Positions 1-7,974 of a stretch of 14,114 nucleotides of DNA are shown here, piece after piece. This DNA comes from DRPN01 sp964383915 (GTDB lineage: Bacteria; Bacteroidota; Bacteroidia; Bacteroidales; VadinHA17), in assembly GCA_964383915.1 (NCBI GenBank), contig CAYLJE010000062.1, positions 1-14,114 on the forward strand. Direction: 5' to 3'. Below the pieces are notes generated by a model that was not told the origin of the DNA, made no database searches, and saw only the letters and a program-made list of their open reading frames with translations. How positions within the stretch are numbered: the first letter of the stretch is position 1; each line of letters begins with the position of its first letter. The position numbers were made by a program, and so were the translations under genes.

Positions 1-123
1 AAAGAGCACCCCGGAGAATGGACACCTGAGTGAGGTTATATACATTACAAACAAGTTCTGTTATAAAGGTCAAATTTTTTAATGGGTTTGTCACAATCTG
101 ATATTACCATTGTAAATAATTGT

Positions 124-131
124 TATATTTG
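124..131 (+). promoter_or_regulatory. Candidate Bacteroidota -7 promoter element for the secreted Ig protein
   Basis: The octamer TATATTTG matches the Bacteroidota sigma-70-type -7 consensus TAnnTTTG. It lies 61 nt before the ATG at 193, so a transcript would start around 137-140 and carry a ~55-nt leader. No good TTTG -33 element sits at the usual 19-21 nt spacing; the nearest TTTG (87-90) is too far away. The leader has no Shine-Dalgarno sequence, which is normal for this phylum. The surrounding DNA is very AT-rich, so a chance match is possible. Confidence 0.45.
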
Positions 132-192
132 TAAATAGATGTCATTGTTTTTTTGATTCAATTTTTTTGTTTAACCTGGTAAACTTATCATT

Positions 193-3100
193 ATGAGAAA
201 ATATTTACCCTTGTTCTTATTGATCACCTTATTATGGCAGGGTCCTTTAGCAGCCCAAATGCCGGTTATTTCTGTTCAATCCGATTCACTCCGGTCTGAT
301 CTTATGCTGGGTGATTCAACTGATCATTTTATTGTGATAAAAAATACAGGGAACAGAGATTTACAATGCTTCATAAAGGCCTCTGGTCCTTCAGTTTCCT
401 TTCGGAAAAATGATTATGCTGACTGGACACTGGCTGAAAATCAGGACAGGATTACTAAAGACGTATGGATAACGCGTGCAGATGAAAAAGGGATTTTTAA
501 TTTTTACAGCGACACCGGATATACCCAGTCTTCTCCCGATGGGACTGAATGGTCCTTTGGCTACACGTCAGATTTATCTCCTTCCGATTATGAATTGTGG
601 CAGGATGCAGTTCTTTCCTATCCTCCAAAGATGGTAGGAAAACCAATGTCAGTGCACCTGACAGGAACAGATATTTATTTTGATCTGATTTTTCATAGCT
701 GGACAGGTGGAGGAAATGGTGGCGGTTTCTCTTACATCCGGGGAGGGGTGGCTCCCTGGATCAATCCTGCGCATGATACCATTTTGGTATTGCCTGGCCG
801 GGCTGACACGGTACGGGTGAGATTCAATTCCAATGAAACACCCGGAGGGGGACAGTATTCAGGTTATATTATAATTATGAGTAATGATACGCTCCACCCT
901 GACATACAGTTGGATGCCAGCCTGAAAGTTACCGGAGTTGCCGATATTCGGGTCGTTCCATCTTCTTTATCCTTTGGAAAGGTATTCAAAGGAGCAGTAA
1001 AAAAGTTGAATGTATCAATATCCAACAAAGGTTCCGGATTGCTTGTTATTTCAGATATTACGACGAAAAGTGGAACACCTGTCTTTGTCTCTGAGACTTC
1101 CGGCGACACAATCCTTCCTGTAAGTGCAGATTCTTTGGGATTGACATTTAACCCATCAGACATAATGGTGTATAATGACACCCTTCTTTTATATACGAAC
1201 GATCCTGATTCTGCAGTTGTAGAAATTCCTGTTTCAGGAGAGGGGATAGCTCCGGGAAAGATTGATCTATCGGCTCCTGGATTTGTCCATGATCTGACAT
1301 CAGGAGAGACAACGCAGGATACACTGATCATAAGAAATACAGGGAGTAATGATCTTTATTGGGCGATTGATTTCAGGACTGACAAGGGGCCTGTAACCGT
1401 TACAAAACAAGATTATGCAGACATAAATTTACCTGAAAATCAGGATCGCATTACGCCGGATGTTTGGATTATACGAGGAAACCAAAAAGGGATATTTAAC
1501 ATTGCCTCAGAGAACGGTTATACCGATAATTATTCACCGGAAGGCACTGAATGGGCCTGGGGAAAAACAAAATATGATTCGTCTGCGGATTATACAAACT
1601 GGAGGGATGCTCTTAACAGTAATCCACCGGATATGGTCGGGAATTATCTTTCCATGCATTTGATAAAAACAAACCGCTATTTTGATGTGTTATTCAAACA
1701 ATGGACCGGAGGCGGGTCCGGTGGTGGCTTTTCATATTCAAGGACAGAAGTTCCGGCCTGGTTAAAAAGTTCATCTTATGAAGGGAACATTCCTTCGGGG
1801 AGTGAAGAAAAGGTGGTTATAACCTTTGATGCCTCGTCATTTTATGCAGGAGACTATCAGGGAATCATCGTTGTCTCTTCCAACGACCCGGATCAACAGG
1901 AAACAATGTTTGATGCTACCTTGTCTGTTTCCGGGACTCCACGGGTACATACGGATACTACCCTGGTTAATTTTGGGGAGGTGTATAAAGGAGGTACGAA
2001 GGCCGGAAAAACCGTTATCTCCAATACGGGAACTGATACCCTTCATATTACAGGAATGGAAAATGACAGCACGGAATTCACAACTTCTGTCTCTGCCATG
2101 ATCATTCCACCGGGAGAAAGTCAGGAGATGACAATTACTTTTTTTGCTGCCGATACCCTGTTGTATCAGGATACACTCCGCATTTATAGTGATGATCCGG
2201 ATACTCCCGTATTCAAATTACCCTTATCCGGCCAGGGAGTTTATGCTCCTGTCCTCAAGGTGAATGTAGGGGATATGACTACGGAATTGATGAGTGGCGA
2301 AACAACTTCAGGTTCTATCCAGTTTGATAACTTTGGGTTGAATCCTTTGACATGGACTGTGAATCTTCAAACCCCCAACTCTACCGTGACCTTTACCAAA
2401 AAGAACTATGCAGACTGGACCCTGTCAGAAAATCAGGACAGGATTTCAGACAGTGTAATGATAACCAGACAGGATACCCGGGGGATTTTCAATATTGCGA
2501 AGGAGTCTGCATACAATGCAAAAACCTCTGCATCACCTGTCGGAACACTGTGGGCCCCCGGTCCTTCCAAATGGCAGGATGCCGGAAGTTATGATTACTG
2601 GATCAATGCAGTTGGACACAATCCCCCATCTTCTGTGGGTAAAATATTGTCCTTGTTTATTCCTCCGGAGAACCGGTATTTTGATGTTATTTTTCATTCA
2701 TGGTCGGGGAATAACTCAGGCGGTGGCTTTTCTTATGCAAGAACGGAAATTCCTGCATGGTTATCCGCAGCCTCTTACCAGGATACCTTGCAGGCAGACG
2801 GAACAAAATGGCTGCAAATTTTCTTTGATGCCAAAGATAAAGTGGCCGGTGTTTATAAATCTGATTTTATCATACACTCAAATGATCCGGTTGATAGTAT
2901 AAAAGTGATACCCATTACCATGATTGTCCACGGTATTCCCGATATTTTAACGGATAAAGATTCGATTCTTTTCGGAGATATCTATACCGGATATCCGGAT
3001 ACGGCTGTTCTGACGCTACAAAATATAGGAACCGATACATTGTTTGTTACGGGGGCTTCTTTTGAAACTTCTGATTTTGTTGCAGTTGCTCCCGATACTA

Positions 3101-4353
3101 TACTCGCCGGAGAAACGGCACTGTTGGAAGTCTCCTTTGCCGGTTCCGGCCTACATACATATTCAGATACACTGCACATCATGAGCAACGATCCTGATCA
3201 GCATGAACTGAAGATACCGGTAAAGGCAAATCTGATGCAGCCCCCGGAAATAGCGTTGAATGTTAGTGAATATACTATGCAATTATATGATAATGAGACA
3301 TATACGGATACATTGGTTATTTCAAATACAGGAAACTCGTTTTTGAAGTGGTCACTTAATTCACCATCCTGGGTGAATATTAGTATGTTGGGGGACAGTC
3401 TGCCTGCAGGTGAAAAGGATAGTTTAATCGTTACTTTTGATGCTTCGGTGACCGGAGAAGGGGACTTTGACAGTATAATGGTAATTGAGAGCAATGATCC
3501 TGCGAAACCGGTCATTCATATTCCTGTAAGACTGCATGTTTCTACCATAAAAATCACACATCCTTTACCGGATGTCTTGGTTAATGAAGGATTTGGGAAC
3601 AGACAGATAGATTTTTCCGACGCGTTCGATTATAGTGGAAATCCTTTGAGTTATATTGTTGTCAGCAGTGATACGGGAGTGGCAACCGTAGATACTTTGG
3701 CCATGATGATGACTATTACCGAACAGGGAACAGGCACATCTGTCATTACAATACGTGCCGATGACGGAGCAGGGCATGTAGTATTTGATGATTTCCTGTT
3801 CAGGGTGAATGCAAACCCTATCGTAATGAATCCAATTGCTGATTTCCAACTGGACAGAGGATTTTCTGATTTCTCGATAGACCTTGATACCGTCTTTTAT
3901 GACAGCGATGGTGATACTTTGAATTATTCCTTTGTCAGTAGCGTTGATACGGCTGTAACAGTTTCCCTGAAAGGATCTGTTCTGACATTACATGAAATAA
4001 CCCTGGGTGGTGCAGAAATATATCTTTCTGCCGGAGATGGTATTGGAACCGCAGCCAGGGATACGTTTAAAGTGTTGGTCGTTAGCCCGCAGAGTGTTAA
4101 TGATCTGGAAAGAAATCAACTTACCGTTTACCCGAATCCTGTCCGTCATATTATGACGATAGATATGAAAGGATCTCCTGTCGCAGATGTCACATTGCAG
4201 ATTACAGACATCATTGGGAAAGTTGTATATGAAAAACATTATGGACTTTTCTCACAGGAGGTGATTCCGGCCGAAGATCTGCAGACAGGAATATATTTCA
4301 TCAGGATATTTAATGAAAAGGGAAATTTCTTAAGAAAAATTATTAAGGAATAA
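193..4353 (+). CDS. Secreted multi-Ig repeat protein with T9SS type A sorting domain
   Basis: A 1386-residue exported surface or extracellular protein; its ligand is unknown. Residues 1-21 form a Sec signal peptide (MRKY n-region, hydrophobic core, likely cut after LAA). The body is a repeat of about 330 residues, starting near residues 28, 356 and 690 and partially at 1018. Each full repeat has a BACON/choice-of-anchor-like Ig domain (NTG...W, then FDA...G...SNDP) interrupted by a ~125-residue insert (67-190, 401-524, 732-856), followed by an ASPM/SPD-2/HYDIN-like Ig domain (249-353, 582-682, 914-1014; hallmark V-x-FG-x-V-x-x-G). The fourth BACON-like domain (1018-1117) has no insert. Two cadherin-like domains follow (1118-1206, 1207-1297; the second has YDSDGDTLNY). 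Residues ~1308-1386 are a T9SS type A sorting domain (VYPNP, GIYFIRI, terminal KIIKE). By family knowledge that domain sends the protein through the outer membrane for sortase attachment or release. No catalytic motif is recognised. The gene is monocistronic, with a terminator just downstream. Confidence 0.9.
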   Translation: MRKYLPLFLLITLLWQGPLAAQMPVISVQSDSLRSDLMLGDSTDHFIVIKNTGNRDLQCFIKASGPSVSFRKNDYADWTLAENQDRITKDVWITRADEKGIFNFYSDTGYTQSSPDGTEWSFGYTSDLSPSDYELWQDAVLSYPPKMVGKPMSVHLTGTDIYFDLIFHSWTGGGNGGGFSYIRGGVAPWINPAHDTILVLPGRADTVRVRFNSNETPGGGQYSGYIIIMSNDTLHPDIQLDASLKVTGVADIRVVPSSLSFGKVFKGAVKKLNVSISNKGSGLLVISDITTKSGTPVFVSETSGDTILPVSADSLGLTFNPSDIMVYNDTLLLYTNDPDSAVVEIPVSGEGIAPGKIDLSAPGFVHDLTSGETTQDTLIIRNTGSNDLYWAIDFRTDKGPVTVTKQDYADINLPENQDRITPDVWIIRGNQKGIFNIASENGYTDNYSPEGTEWAWGKTKYDSSADYTNWRDALNSNPPDMVGNYLSMHLIKTNRYFDVLFKQWTGGGSGGGFSYSRTEVPAWLKSSSYEGNIPSGSEEKVVITFDASSFYAGDYQGIIVVSSNDPDQQETMFDATLSVSGTPRVHTDTTLVNFGEVYKGGTKAGKTVISNTGTDTLHITGMENDSTEFTTSVSAMIIPPGESQEMTITFFAADTLLYQDTLRIYSDDPDTPVFKLPLSGQGVYAPVLKVNVGDMTTELMSGETTSGSIQFDNFGLNPLTWTVNLQTPNSTVTFTKKNYADWTLSENQDRISDSVMITRQDTRGIFNIAKESAYNAKTSASPVGTLWAPGPSKWQDAGSYDYWINAVGHNPPSSVGKILSLFIPPENRYFDVIFHSWSGNNSGGGFSYARTEIPAWLSAASYQDTLQADGTKWLQIFFDAKDKVAGVYKSDFIIHSNDPVDSIKVIPITMIVHGIPDILTDKDSILFGDIYTGYPDTAVLTLQNIGTDTLFVTGASFETSDFVAVAPDTILAGETALLEVSFAGSGLHTYSDTLHIMSNDPDQHELKIPVKANLMQPPEIALNVSEYTMQLYDNETYTDTLVISNTGNSFLKWSLNSPSWVNISMLGDSLPAGEKDSLIVTFDASVTGEGDFDSIMVIESNDPAKPVIHIPVRLHVSTIKITHPLPDVLVNEGFGNRQIDFSDAFDYSGNPLSYIVVSSDTGVATVDTLAMMMTITEQGTGTSVITIRADDGAGHVVFDDFLFRVNANPIVMNPIADFQLDRGFSDFSIDLDTVFYDSDGDTLNYSFVSSVDTAVTVSLKGSVLTLHEITLGGAEIYLSAGDGIGTAARDTFKVLVVSPQSVNDLERNQLTVYPNPVRHIMTIDMKGSPVADVTLQITDIIGKVVYEKHYGLFSQEVIPAEDLQTGIYFIRIFNEKGNFLRKIIKE
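274..3543 (+). repeat. Three ~1-kb internal tandem repeats plus a partial fourth, inside the secreted Ig gene
   Basis: Repeat units begin near 274, 1258, 2260 and 3244. Units 1-3 each encode Ig half A, insert, Ig half B and HYDIN-like Ig; unit 4 (3244-3543) is a single uninterrupted Ig domain. The inserts lie at about 391-762, 1393-1764 and 2386-2760. Similarity is clear in protein (YAD, ENQDRI, GIFN, YFD, GGGFSY and P-x-W recur in order) but the DNA has diverged, so this is an old duplication rather than a recent or assembly-generated one. Confidence 0.85.
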
Positions 4354-4368
4354 AATCCAGGAAGCAGG

Positions 4369-4396
4369 CAGTCCGCTGTATGGCGGGCTGTTTTTG
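4369..4396 (+). terminator. Intrinsic terminator after the secreted Ig gene
   Basis: The left arm CAGTCCGC (4369-4376) and right arm GCGGGCTG (4383-4390) form an 8-bp stem with one G-U pair and a 6-nt loop. TTTTT (4391-4395) and GTTG follow. It begins 16 nt after the stop codon and is a standard rho-independent layout for rightward transcription. Confidence 0.85.
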
Positions 4397-4505
4397 TTGT
4401 CCAAAAATAATATGCTTCAAAGTGATTATTTTGGTAAAGACTACTTTTCGGACGGGAAAACTTATAGGATAAGAAAAACCAACAAAGGGAGAACATATGA
4501 TGAAC

Positions 4506-4551
4506 AAGCCTGGGTTGGGAAAAACACATTCTTTTCCCGGCTTAATTTTTT
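4506..4551. terminator. Hairpin at the rlmD 3' end, possibly a bidirectional terminator
   Basis: AAGCC (4506-4510) pairs with GGCTT (4539-4543). Inside it, either GGG (4512-4514) or GGGAAAA (4517-4523) can pair with the CCC/TTTTCCC at 4532-4538. The rlmD stop codon (complement of 4542-4544) falls in the outer stem. The only good T-tract (4546-4551) is on the right, so the canonical terminator orientation is rightward, opposite to rlmD. In the rlmD direction the hairpin is followed only by GTTCATC. It may end rlmD weakly and block rightward read-through into rlmD. Confidence 0.5.
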
Positions 4552-5957
4552 CTGATCAGCAGTACCACATTTTCCACATGATCGGTATGTGGAAACATAT
4601 CTACCGGCCGGATCTTTTCCGGTTGATAGCGGGGTAATAATCCCTGGATGTCCCTTGCCTGGGTCGCCGGATTACAGCTGACATAAACGATCTTCTCAGG
4701 AGAAACCCCGGTTAGGATCCGGATGATATCAGGGTGGATGCCTGACCGGGGAGGATCCAGGATCACCACATCAGGCTTGCCGTGTTCTTCAAACAAAGGA
4801 TCGTTAAACAGAGACTTAACATCCCCGGAGATAAAAATGGCATTCCGGATGTTGTTCAGGGTGGCATTTTCCTGCGCATCGCTGACAGCTTCGGCAATGG
4901 TCTCAATCCCAATGACTTTTTTTGCATGTGGGGCCATGAAAAGACCGATGGTTCCGGTGCCGCTGTACAGATCATAAACCATATCTTTTTGGGATATTTC
5001 TGCAAACTCCAGGACAGTGCGGTACAGGTTCTCAGCTTGCCGCGTGTTCGTCTGGAAAAAAGACCCGGCACTGATTTTGAAGGATAACCCACCCAGTTTT
5101 TCCAGGATATAATCTTTCCCGCTGAAAACATGAACATCAAGACCTTCCAGGGTGTCATTTCCTTTGGGATTGATAACATACTGTAACGAAGTGATTTCAG
5201 AAAATTGCTTTTCCACGGCTTGCAACAGCAGGTTTATTTTTTTTCTCTCCTCCCGGAAAAAGGAAAGTATGACCATGACCTCCCCGGTTTCAGTGGTCCG
5301 GATAATCAGGTTCCTGAGCAAACCATGCTGTTCCCGTATGTTAAAATAAGCATAGCCGTGCTTCAATGTAAAATCCCGTATAAAGTTTCTGATAGCATTG
5401 GATGGATCCCTTTGCAAATGACACTCAGTAATATCCAGAATTTTGTCATAGAGGCCGGCTATGTGAAACCCGAGAGCCGGTTCCTGAATTGGTTTTCCGG
5501 TGGCGATTTCGTCAGGGGTCAGCCATCGTTTCGCCGAGAAGGTGTATTCCATCTTATTTCGGTAATATTGCGGATGATCAGAAGGGAGGATGGGCAGTAT
5601 TTTTTCCCGGATGTTTTCAGACAGACCTGCTATACGTTGTATTTGATCAACTACCTGTTTTTCTTTGTATTGTAGTTGGGTAATGTATTCCATATCCTGC
5701 CATTTGCAGCCGCCGCAAATTCCAAAATGAGTACAGAAAGGCTCGGTACGGTATGGGGAGTAGCGATGAAACCGCACAGGTTTTCCTTCGTAATATTTTT
5801 TCTTTTTACGTGTAACCTGGATATCAACGATATCTCCCGGTACGGCATGGGAAATCAAAATTACCAGCTCGTCCTTGCGGGCGATGGCTCTCCCTCCTTT
5901 ACCGATATCCATCACCTCCGCTTCCGTAATCAAAGGAAGATTTTTCCGTCTGCTCAT
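4542..5957 (-). CDS. rlmD: 23S rRNA (uracil-C5)-methyltransferase, RlmD family
   Basis: A 471-residue cytoplasmic enzyme that transfers a methyl group from SAM to C5 of a 23S rRNA uridine (U1939 in E. coli). A TRAM RNA-binding domain spans about residues 9-64. The Fe-S cluster cysteines are C75, C81 and C84 (CxxxxxCGGC) plus C179 (TECH). The Rossmann SAM motif is DLYSGTGTIGLF at 329-340, DPPR is at 401-404, the catalytic nucleophile is C428 in SCNP, and the general-base glutamate is E462 in HVEN. All key residues and the length fit RlmD/RumA. Some members outside gamma-proteobacteria methylate both U747 and U1939 (RlmCD), so the exact site is not settled by sequence. The ATG lies 7 nt after a TATCTTTG element. 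The gene is divergent from the ABC-F gene and convergent with the secreted Ig gene. Confidence 0.93.
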   Translation of the reverse strand: MSRRKNLPLITEAEVMDIGKGGRAIARKDELVILISHAVPGDIVDIQVTRKKKKYYEGKPVRFHRYSPYRTEPFCTHFGICGGCKWQDMEYITQLQYKEKQVVDQIQRIAGLSENIREKILPILPSDHPQYYRNKMEYTFSAKRWLTPDEIATGKPIQEPALGFHIAGLYDKILDITECHLQRDPSNAIRNFIRDFTLKHGYAYFNIREQHGLLRNLIIRTTETGEVMVILSFFREERKKINLLLQAVEKQFSEITSLQYVINPKGNDTLEGLDVHVFSGKDYILEKLGGLSFKISAGSFFQTNTRQAENLYRTVLEFAEISQKDMVYDLYSGTGTIGLFMAPHAKKVIGIETIAEAVSDAQENATLNNIRNAIFISGDVKSLFNDPLFEEHGKPDVVILDPPRSGIHPDIIRILTGVSPEKIVYVSCNPATQARDIQGLLPRYQPEKIRPVDMFPHTDHVENVVLLIRKN

Positions 5958-5964
5958 AGTGCCG

Positions 5965-5972
5965 CAAAGATA
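5965..5972 (-). promoter_or_regulatory. -7 promoter element for rlmD, probably leaderless
   Basis: Read leftward, this is TATCTTTG, an exact TAnnTTTG match, followed by 7 nt (CGGCACT) and the rlmD ATG. With the usual distance from this element to the transcript start, transcription would begin at or within a base or two of the ATG. No clear TTTG -33 element is seen upstream. Confidence 0.6.
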
Positions 5973-5999
5973 AGGAAGATAAAAGATTATTCTTTATCG

Positions 6000-6007
6000 T
6001 ATCTTTG
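6000..6007 (+). promoter_or_regulatory. -7 promoter element for the ABC-F operon, probably leaderless
   Basis: TATCTTTG, an exact TAnnTTTG match, followed by 7 nt (TCAGTTC) and the ATG at 6015. It mirrors the rlmD element: same octamer, same 7-nt spacing, 27 bp between the two. Transcription would start essentially at the ATG. No good -33 TTTG is present at 19-21 nt upstream. Confidence 0.6.
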
Positions 6008-6014
6008 TCAGTTC

Positions 6015-7964
6015 ATGATTTCTGTAACGGAACTATCGGTTTATTTTGGTGCCCGCGAGCTTTTCTCTCACGTTACGTTTAATATACGGGCCCGGGACCG
6101 TATTGGGTTGACAGGGTTGAATGGAACCGGGAAATCTACATTGTTGCAGGTAATGGCCGGTGAACTTACCCCTGACACGGGCATGGTCAGTAAACCAAAA
6201 GAAATACGCATTGGTTACTTGCCACAACATATCCGCATTCGTGATACACGGACGGTGTTTGAAGAAGTGGCCTCTTCTTTAACCGAATTGAATCAACTGG
6301 AAACTGAAATAAACAGGCTGACCTGGGAAATCAATGACCGGGAAGATTATTATTCGGAAGACTATATGAGCCTGGCCGGGCGTCTGGCAGAAGCTACTGA
6401 GCGGTTTCATCTGCTCGAAGGAAATAAGAAAGAACTGTTAATCAGTAAAACACTGACCGGCCTGGGTTTTTCTCCGGCAGACTTTGTTAAGCCGACAGGG
6501 ACGTTCAGTGGGGGTTGGCGGATGCGTATCGAACTGGCCAAAGTTTTGCTGAAGCATCCTGACGTTTTGTTGCTGGATGAACCAACCAATCATCTCGATA
6601 TCGAATCTATCCAGTGGCTGGAAGATTATTTTTCAGCCTATAAAGGTTCGTTGGTTTTGGTGTCCCATGATAAAGCTTTGCTGGACCATGTGACAAAGCG
6701 CACCCTGGAACTGGAAAACCGGAGAATAACCGATTATCCTGTTTCATATAGCAACTATCTGGAAATGAAGGAAGAACGGATGCAACAGCAGGAAGCGGCT
6801 TACAGGAATCAGCAAAAATGGATTGACCAGACAGAACGTTTTATTGAAAGGTTCCGGTATAAAGCCACCAAAGCCGTTCAGGTTCAGTCAAGGATAAAAC
6901 AACTCGGGAAACTGGAACGCCTGGAACCGGCCGGTCAGGATAATAGAAAAGTGCATTTTTCTTTTCAAACGGTCGAACGTTCCGGGGATAATGTAATGGA
7001 ACTGAGAAATATTTCAAAAGCATTTGATACACAACAAGTGTTGACACGGATTGATCTTATGATACAGAGGGGGGAAAAGATAGCATTCGTCGGAAAAAAC
7101 GGGGAGGGTAAGACTACGCTTGCGAAGATTATGGTAGGTGACTTACTCGATTTTTCGGGCAAACGGAAAATCGGAGCGAAGGTTTCGGTTGGTTACTACG
7201 CACAGAATCAGGCCGAGATGCTGAATAATGATAAAACGGTTTTTCAGGTTGTTGACGATGTAGCACGGGGAGAGGTGCGTTCCCATGTCAGGGATCTGCT
7301 GGGAGCATTCTTGTTTCAGGGAGAGGAGGTGGATAAAAAAGTCAGTGTGTTGTCAGGAGGAGAACGTTCCCGTCTGGCTTTATTGAAACTACTGATCAAA
7401 CCTGCTAATTTTCTGGTTCTTGATGAGCCTACCAATCACCTCGACATGAGAACCAAGAATATCCTGAAGCAGGCACTGCTGGATTTTACAGGGACCTTAT
7501 TGATCGTTTCCCATGACAGGGATTTTCTGGACGGACTGGTGGAAACCATCTATGAAGTGCATGGTCATAAATTGACTCAACATGATGGAAACATATACCG
7601 TTTTCTGGAAAAGAAAAAACTGGATAACCTGTACGAATTGGAACGAAAGCGTGTGCAATCATTTAGCCAGGATGGGATGAAACGTTCTGCCGGGAATGAT
7701 TATCTTAAACGCAAGCAGCAAAAAAATAAGCTGCGGAGTCTGAAGAACAAGATCATAAAGATGGAAAAGGAAATTAGTGACCTGGAAAAAAAACAGTATG
7801 CGCTGGAAAAACATTTGGAGAATCCGGAGTCTCATACCGGTGATTTTGATGAGCTATCCAGGGAATATGCTTCTGTTCAACGCGATCTTGCAGAAAAACT
7901 GGACCAGTGGTCCCGGTTACAGGAAGATTTTGAACAGAAAAATGATAAGGCCGCAAAATCATAA
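6015..7964 (+). CDS. ABC-F family ATPase (ribosome-associated, YheS/Uup-like)
   Basis: A 649-residue soluble protein with two ABC ATPase domains and no membrane segments, so it is not a transporter. ABC1 has Walker A GLNGTGKST (34-42), signature FSGGW (164-168) and Walker B LLLDEPTNHLD (185-195). ABC2 has GKNGEGKTT (360-368), LSGGE (446-450) and LVLDEPTNHLD (467-477). The charged linker between them (about 240-310, with RYKATKAVQVQSRI) is the P-site tether of ABC-F proteins, and residues ~560-649 form a charged coiled-coil C-terminal domain. ABC-F proteins bind the ribosomal E site and relieve stalled or unusual translation states; some give antibiotic resistance. The linker and tail look more like housekeeping YheS/Uup than a resistance ABC-F, but the subfamily is inferred. 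The ATG at 6015 is chosen because an in-frame extension to 5676 would overlap rlmD, whereas MISVTELSVYFG is a normal ABC-F start directly after a promoter element. The thioesterase follows after 10 nt. Confidence 0.93.
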   Translation: MISVTELSVYFGARELFSHVTFNIRARDRIGLTGLNGTGKSTLLQVMAGELTPDTGMVSKPKEIRIGYLPQHIRIRDTRTVFEEVASSLTELNQLETEINRLTWEINDREDYYSEDYMSLAGRLAEATERFHLLEGNKKELLISKTLTGLGFSPADFVKPTGTFSGGWRMRIELAKVLLKHPDVLLLDEPTNHLDIESIQWLEDYFSAYKGSLVLVSHDKALLDHVTKRTLELENRRITDYPVSYSNYLEMKEERMQQQEAAYRNQQKWIDQTERFIERFRYKATKAVQVQSRIKQLGKLERLEPAGQDNRKVHFSFQTVERSGDNVMELRNISKAFDTQQVLTRIDLMIQRGEKIAFVGKNGEGKTTLAKIMVGDLLDFSGKRKIGAKVSVGYYAQNQAEMLNNDKTVFQVVDDVARGEVRSHVRDLLGAFLFQGEEVDKKVSVLSGGERSRLALLKLLIKPANFLVLDEPTNHLDMRTKNILKQALLDFTGTLLIVSHDRDFLDGLVETIYEVHGHKLTQHDGNIYRFLEKKKLDNLYELERKRVQSFSQDGMKRSAGNDYLKRKQQKNKLRSLKNKIIKMEKEISDLEKKQYALEKHLENPESHTGDFDELSREYASVQRDLAEKLDQWSRLQEDFEQKNDKAAKS

Positions 7965-7974
7965 AATCAAAGCC

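Noticed and set aside
1..33. Possible 3' end of an upstream + strand gene (frame 1 reads KEHPGEWTPE then TGA at 31-33)
   Set aside because: Only ten codons are visible, frame 2 is also open to about 82, and no terminator follows, so neither frame can be supported.
111..137. Direct repeat TGTAAATA at 111-118 and 130-137 upstream of the secreted Ig gene
   Set aside because: Eight-base repeat in very AT-rich DNA; no match to a known operator and likely chance.
4412..4555. 47-codon + strand ORF between the secreted Ig gene and rlmD
   Set aside because: No promoter or recognisable domain; its last third is the terminator-like hairpin and it overlaps the rlmD 3' end. Most likely fortuitous.
5676..6014. 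N-terminal extension of the ABC-F reading frame upstream to 5676
   Set aside because: The extra 113 residues are antisense to rlmD and resemble no ABC-F N-terminus. The ATG at 6015 begins a normal ABC1 strand and follows a promoter element.
7777..7974. Upstream extension of the thioesterase frame to 7777
   Set aside because: It overlaps the ABC-F coding sequence in another frame and the added residues look like out-of-frame translation. The family N-terminus fits the ATG at 7975.
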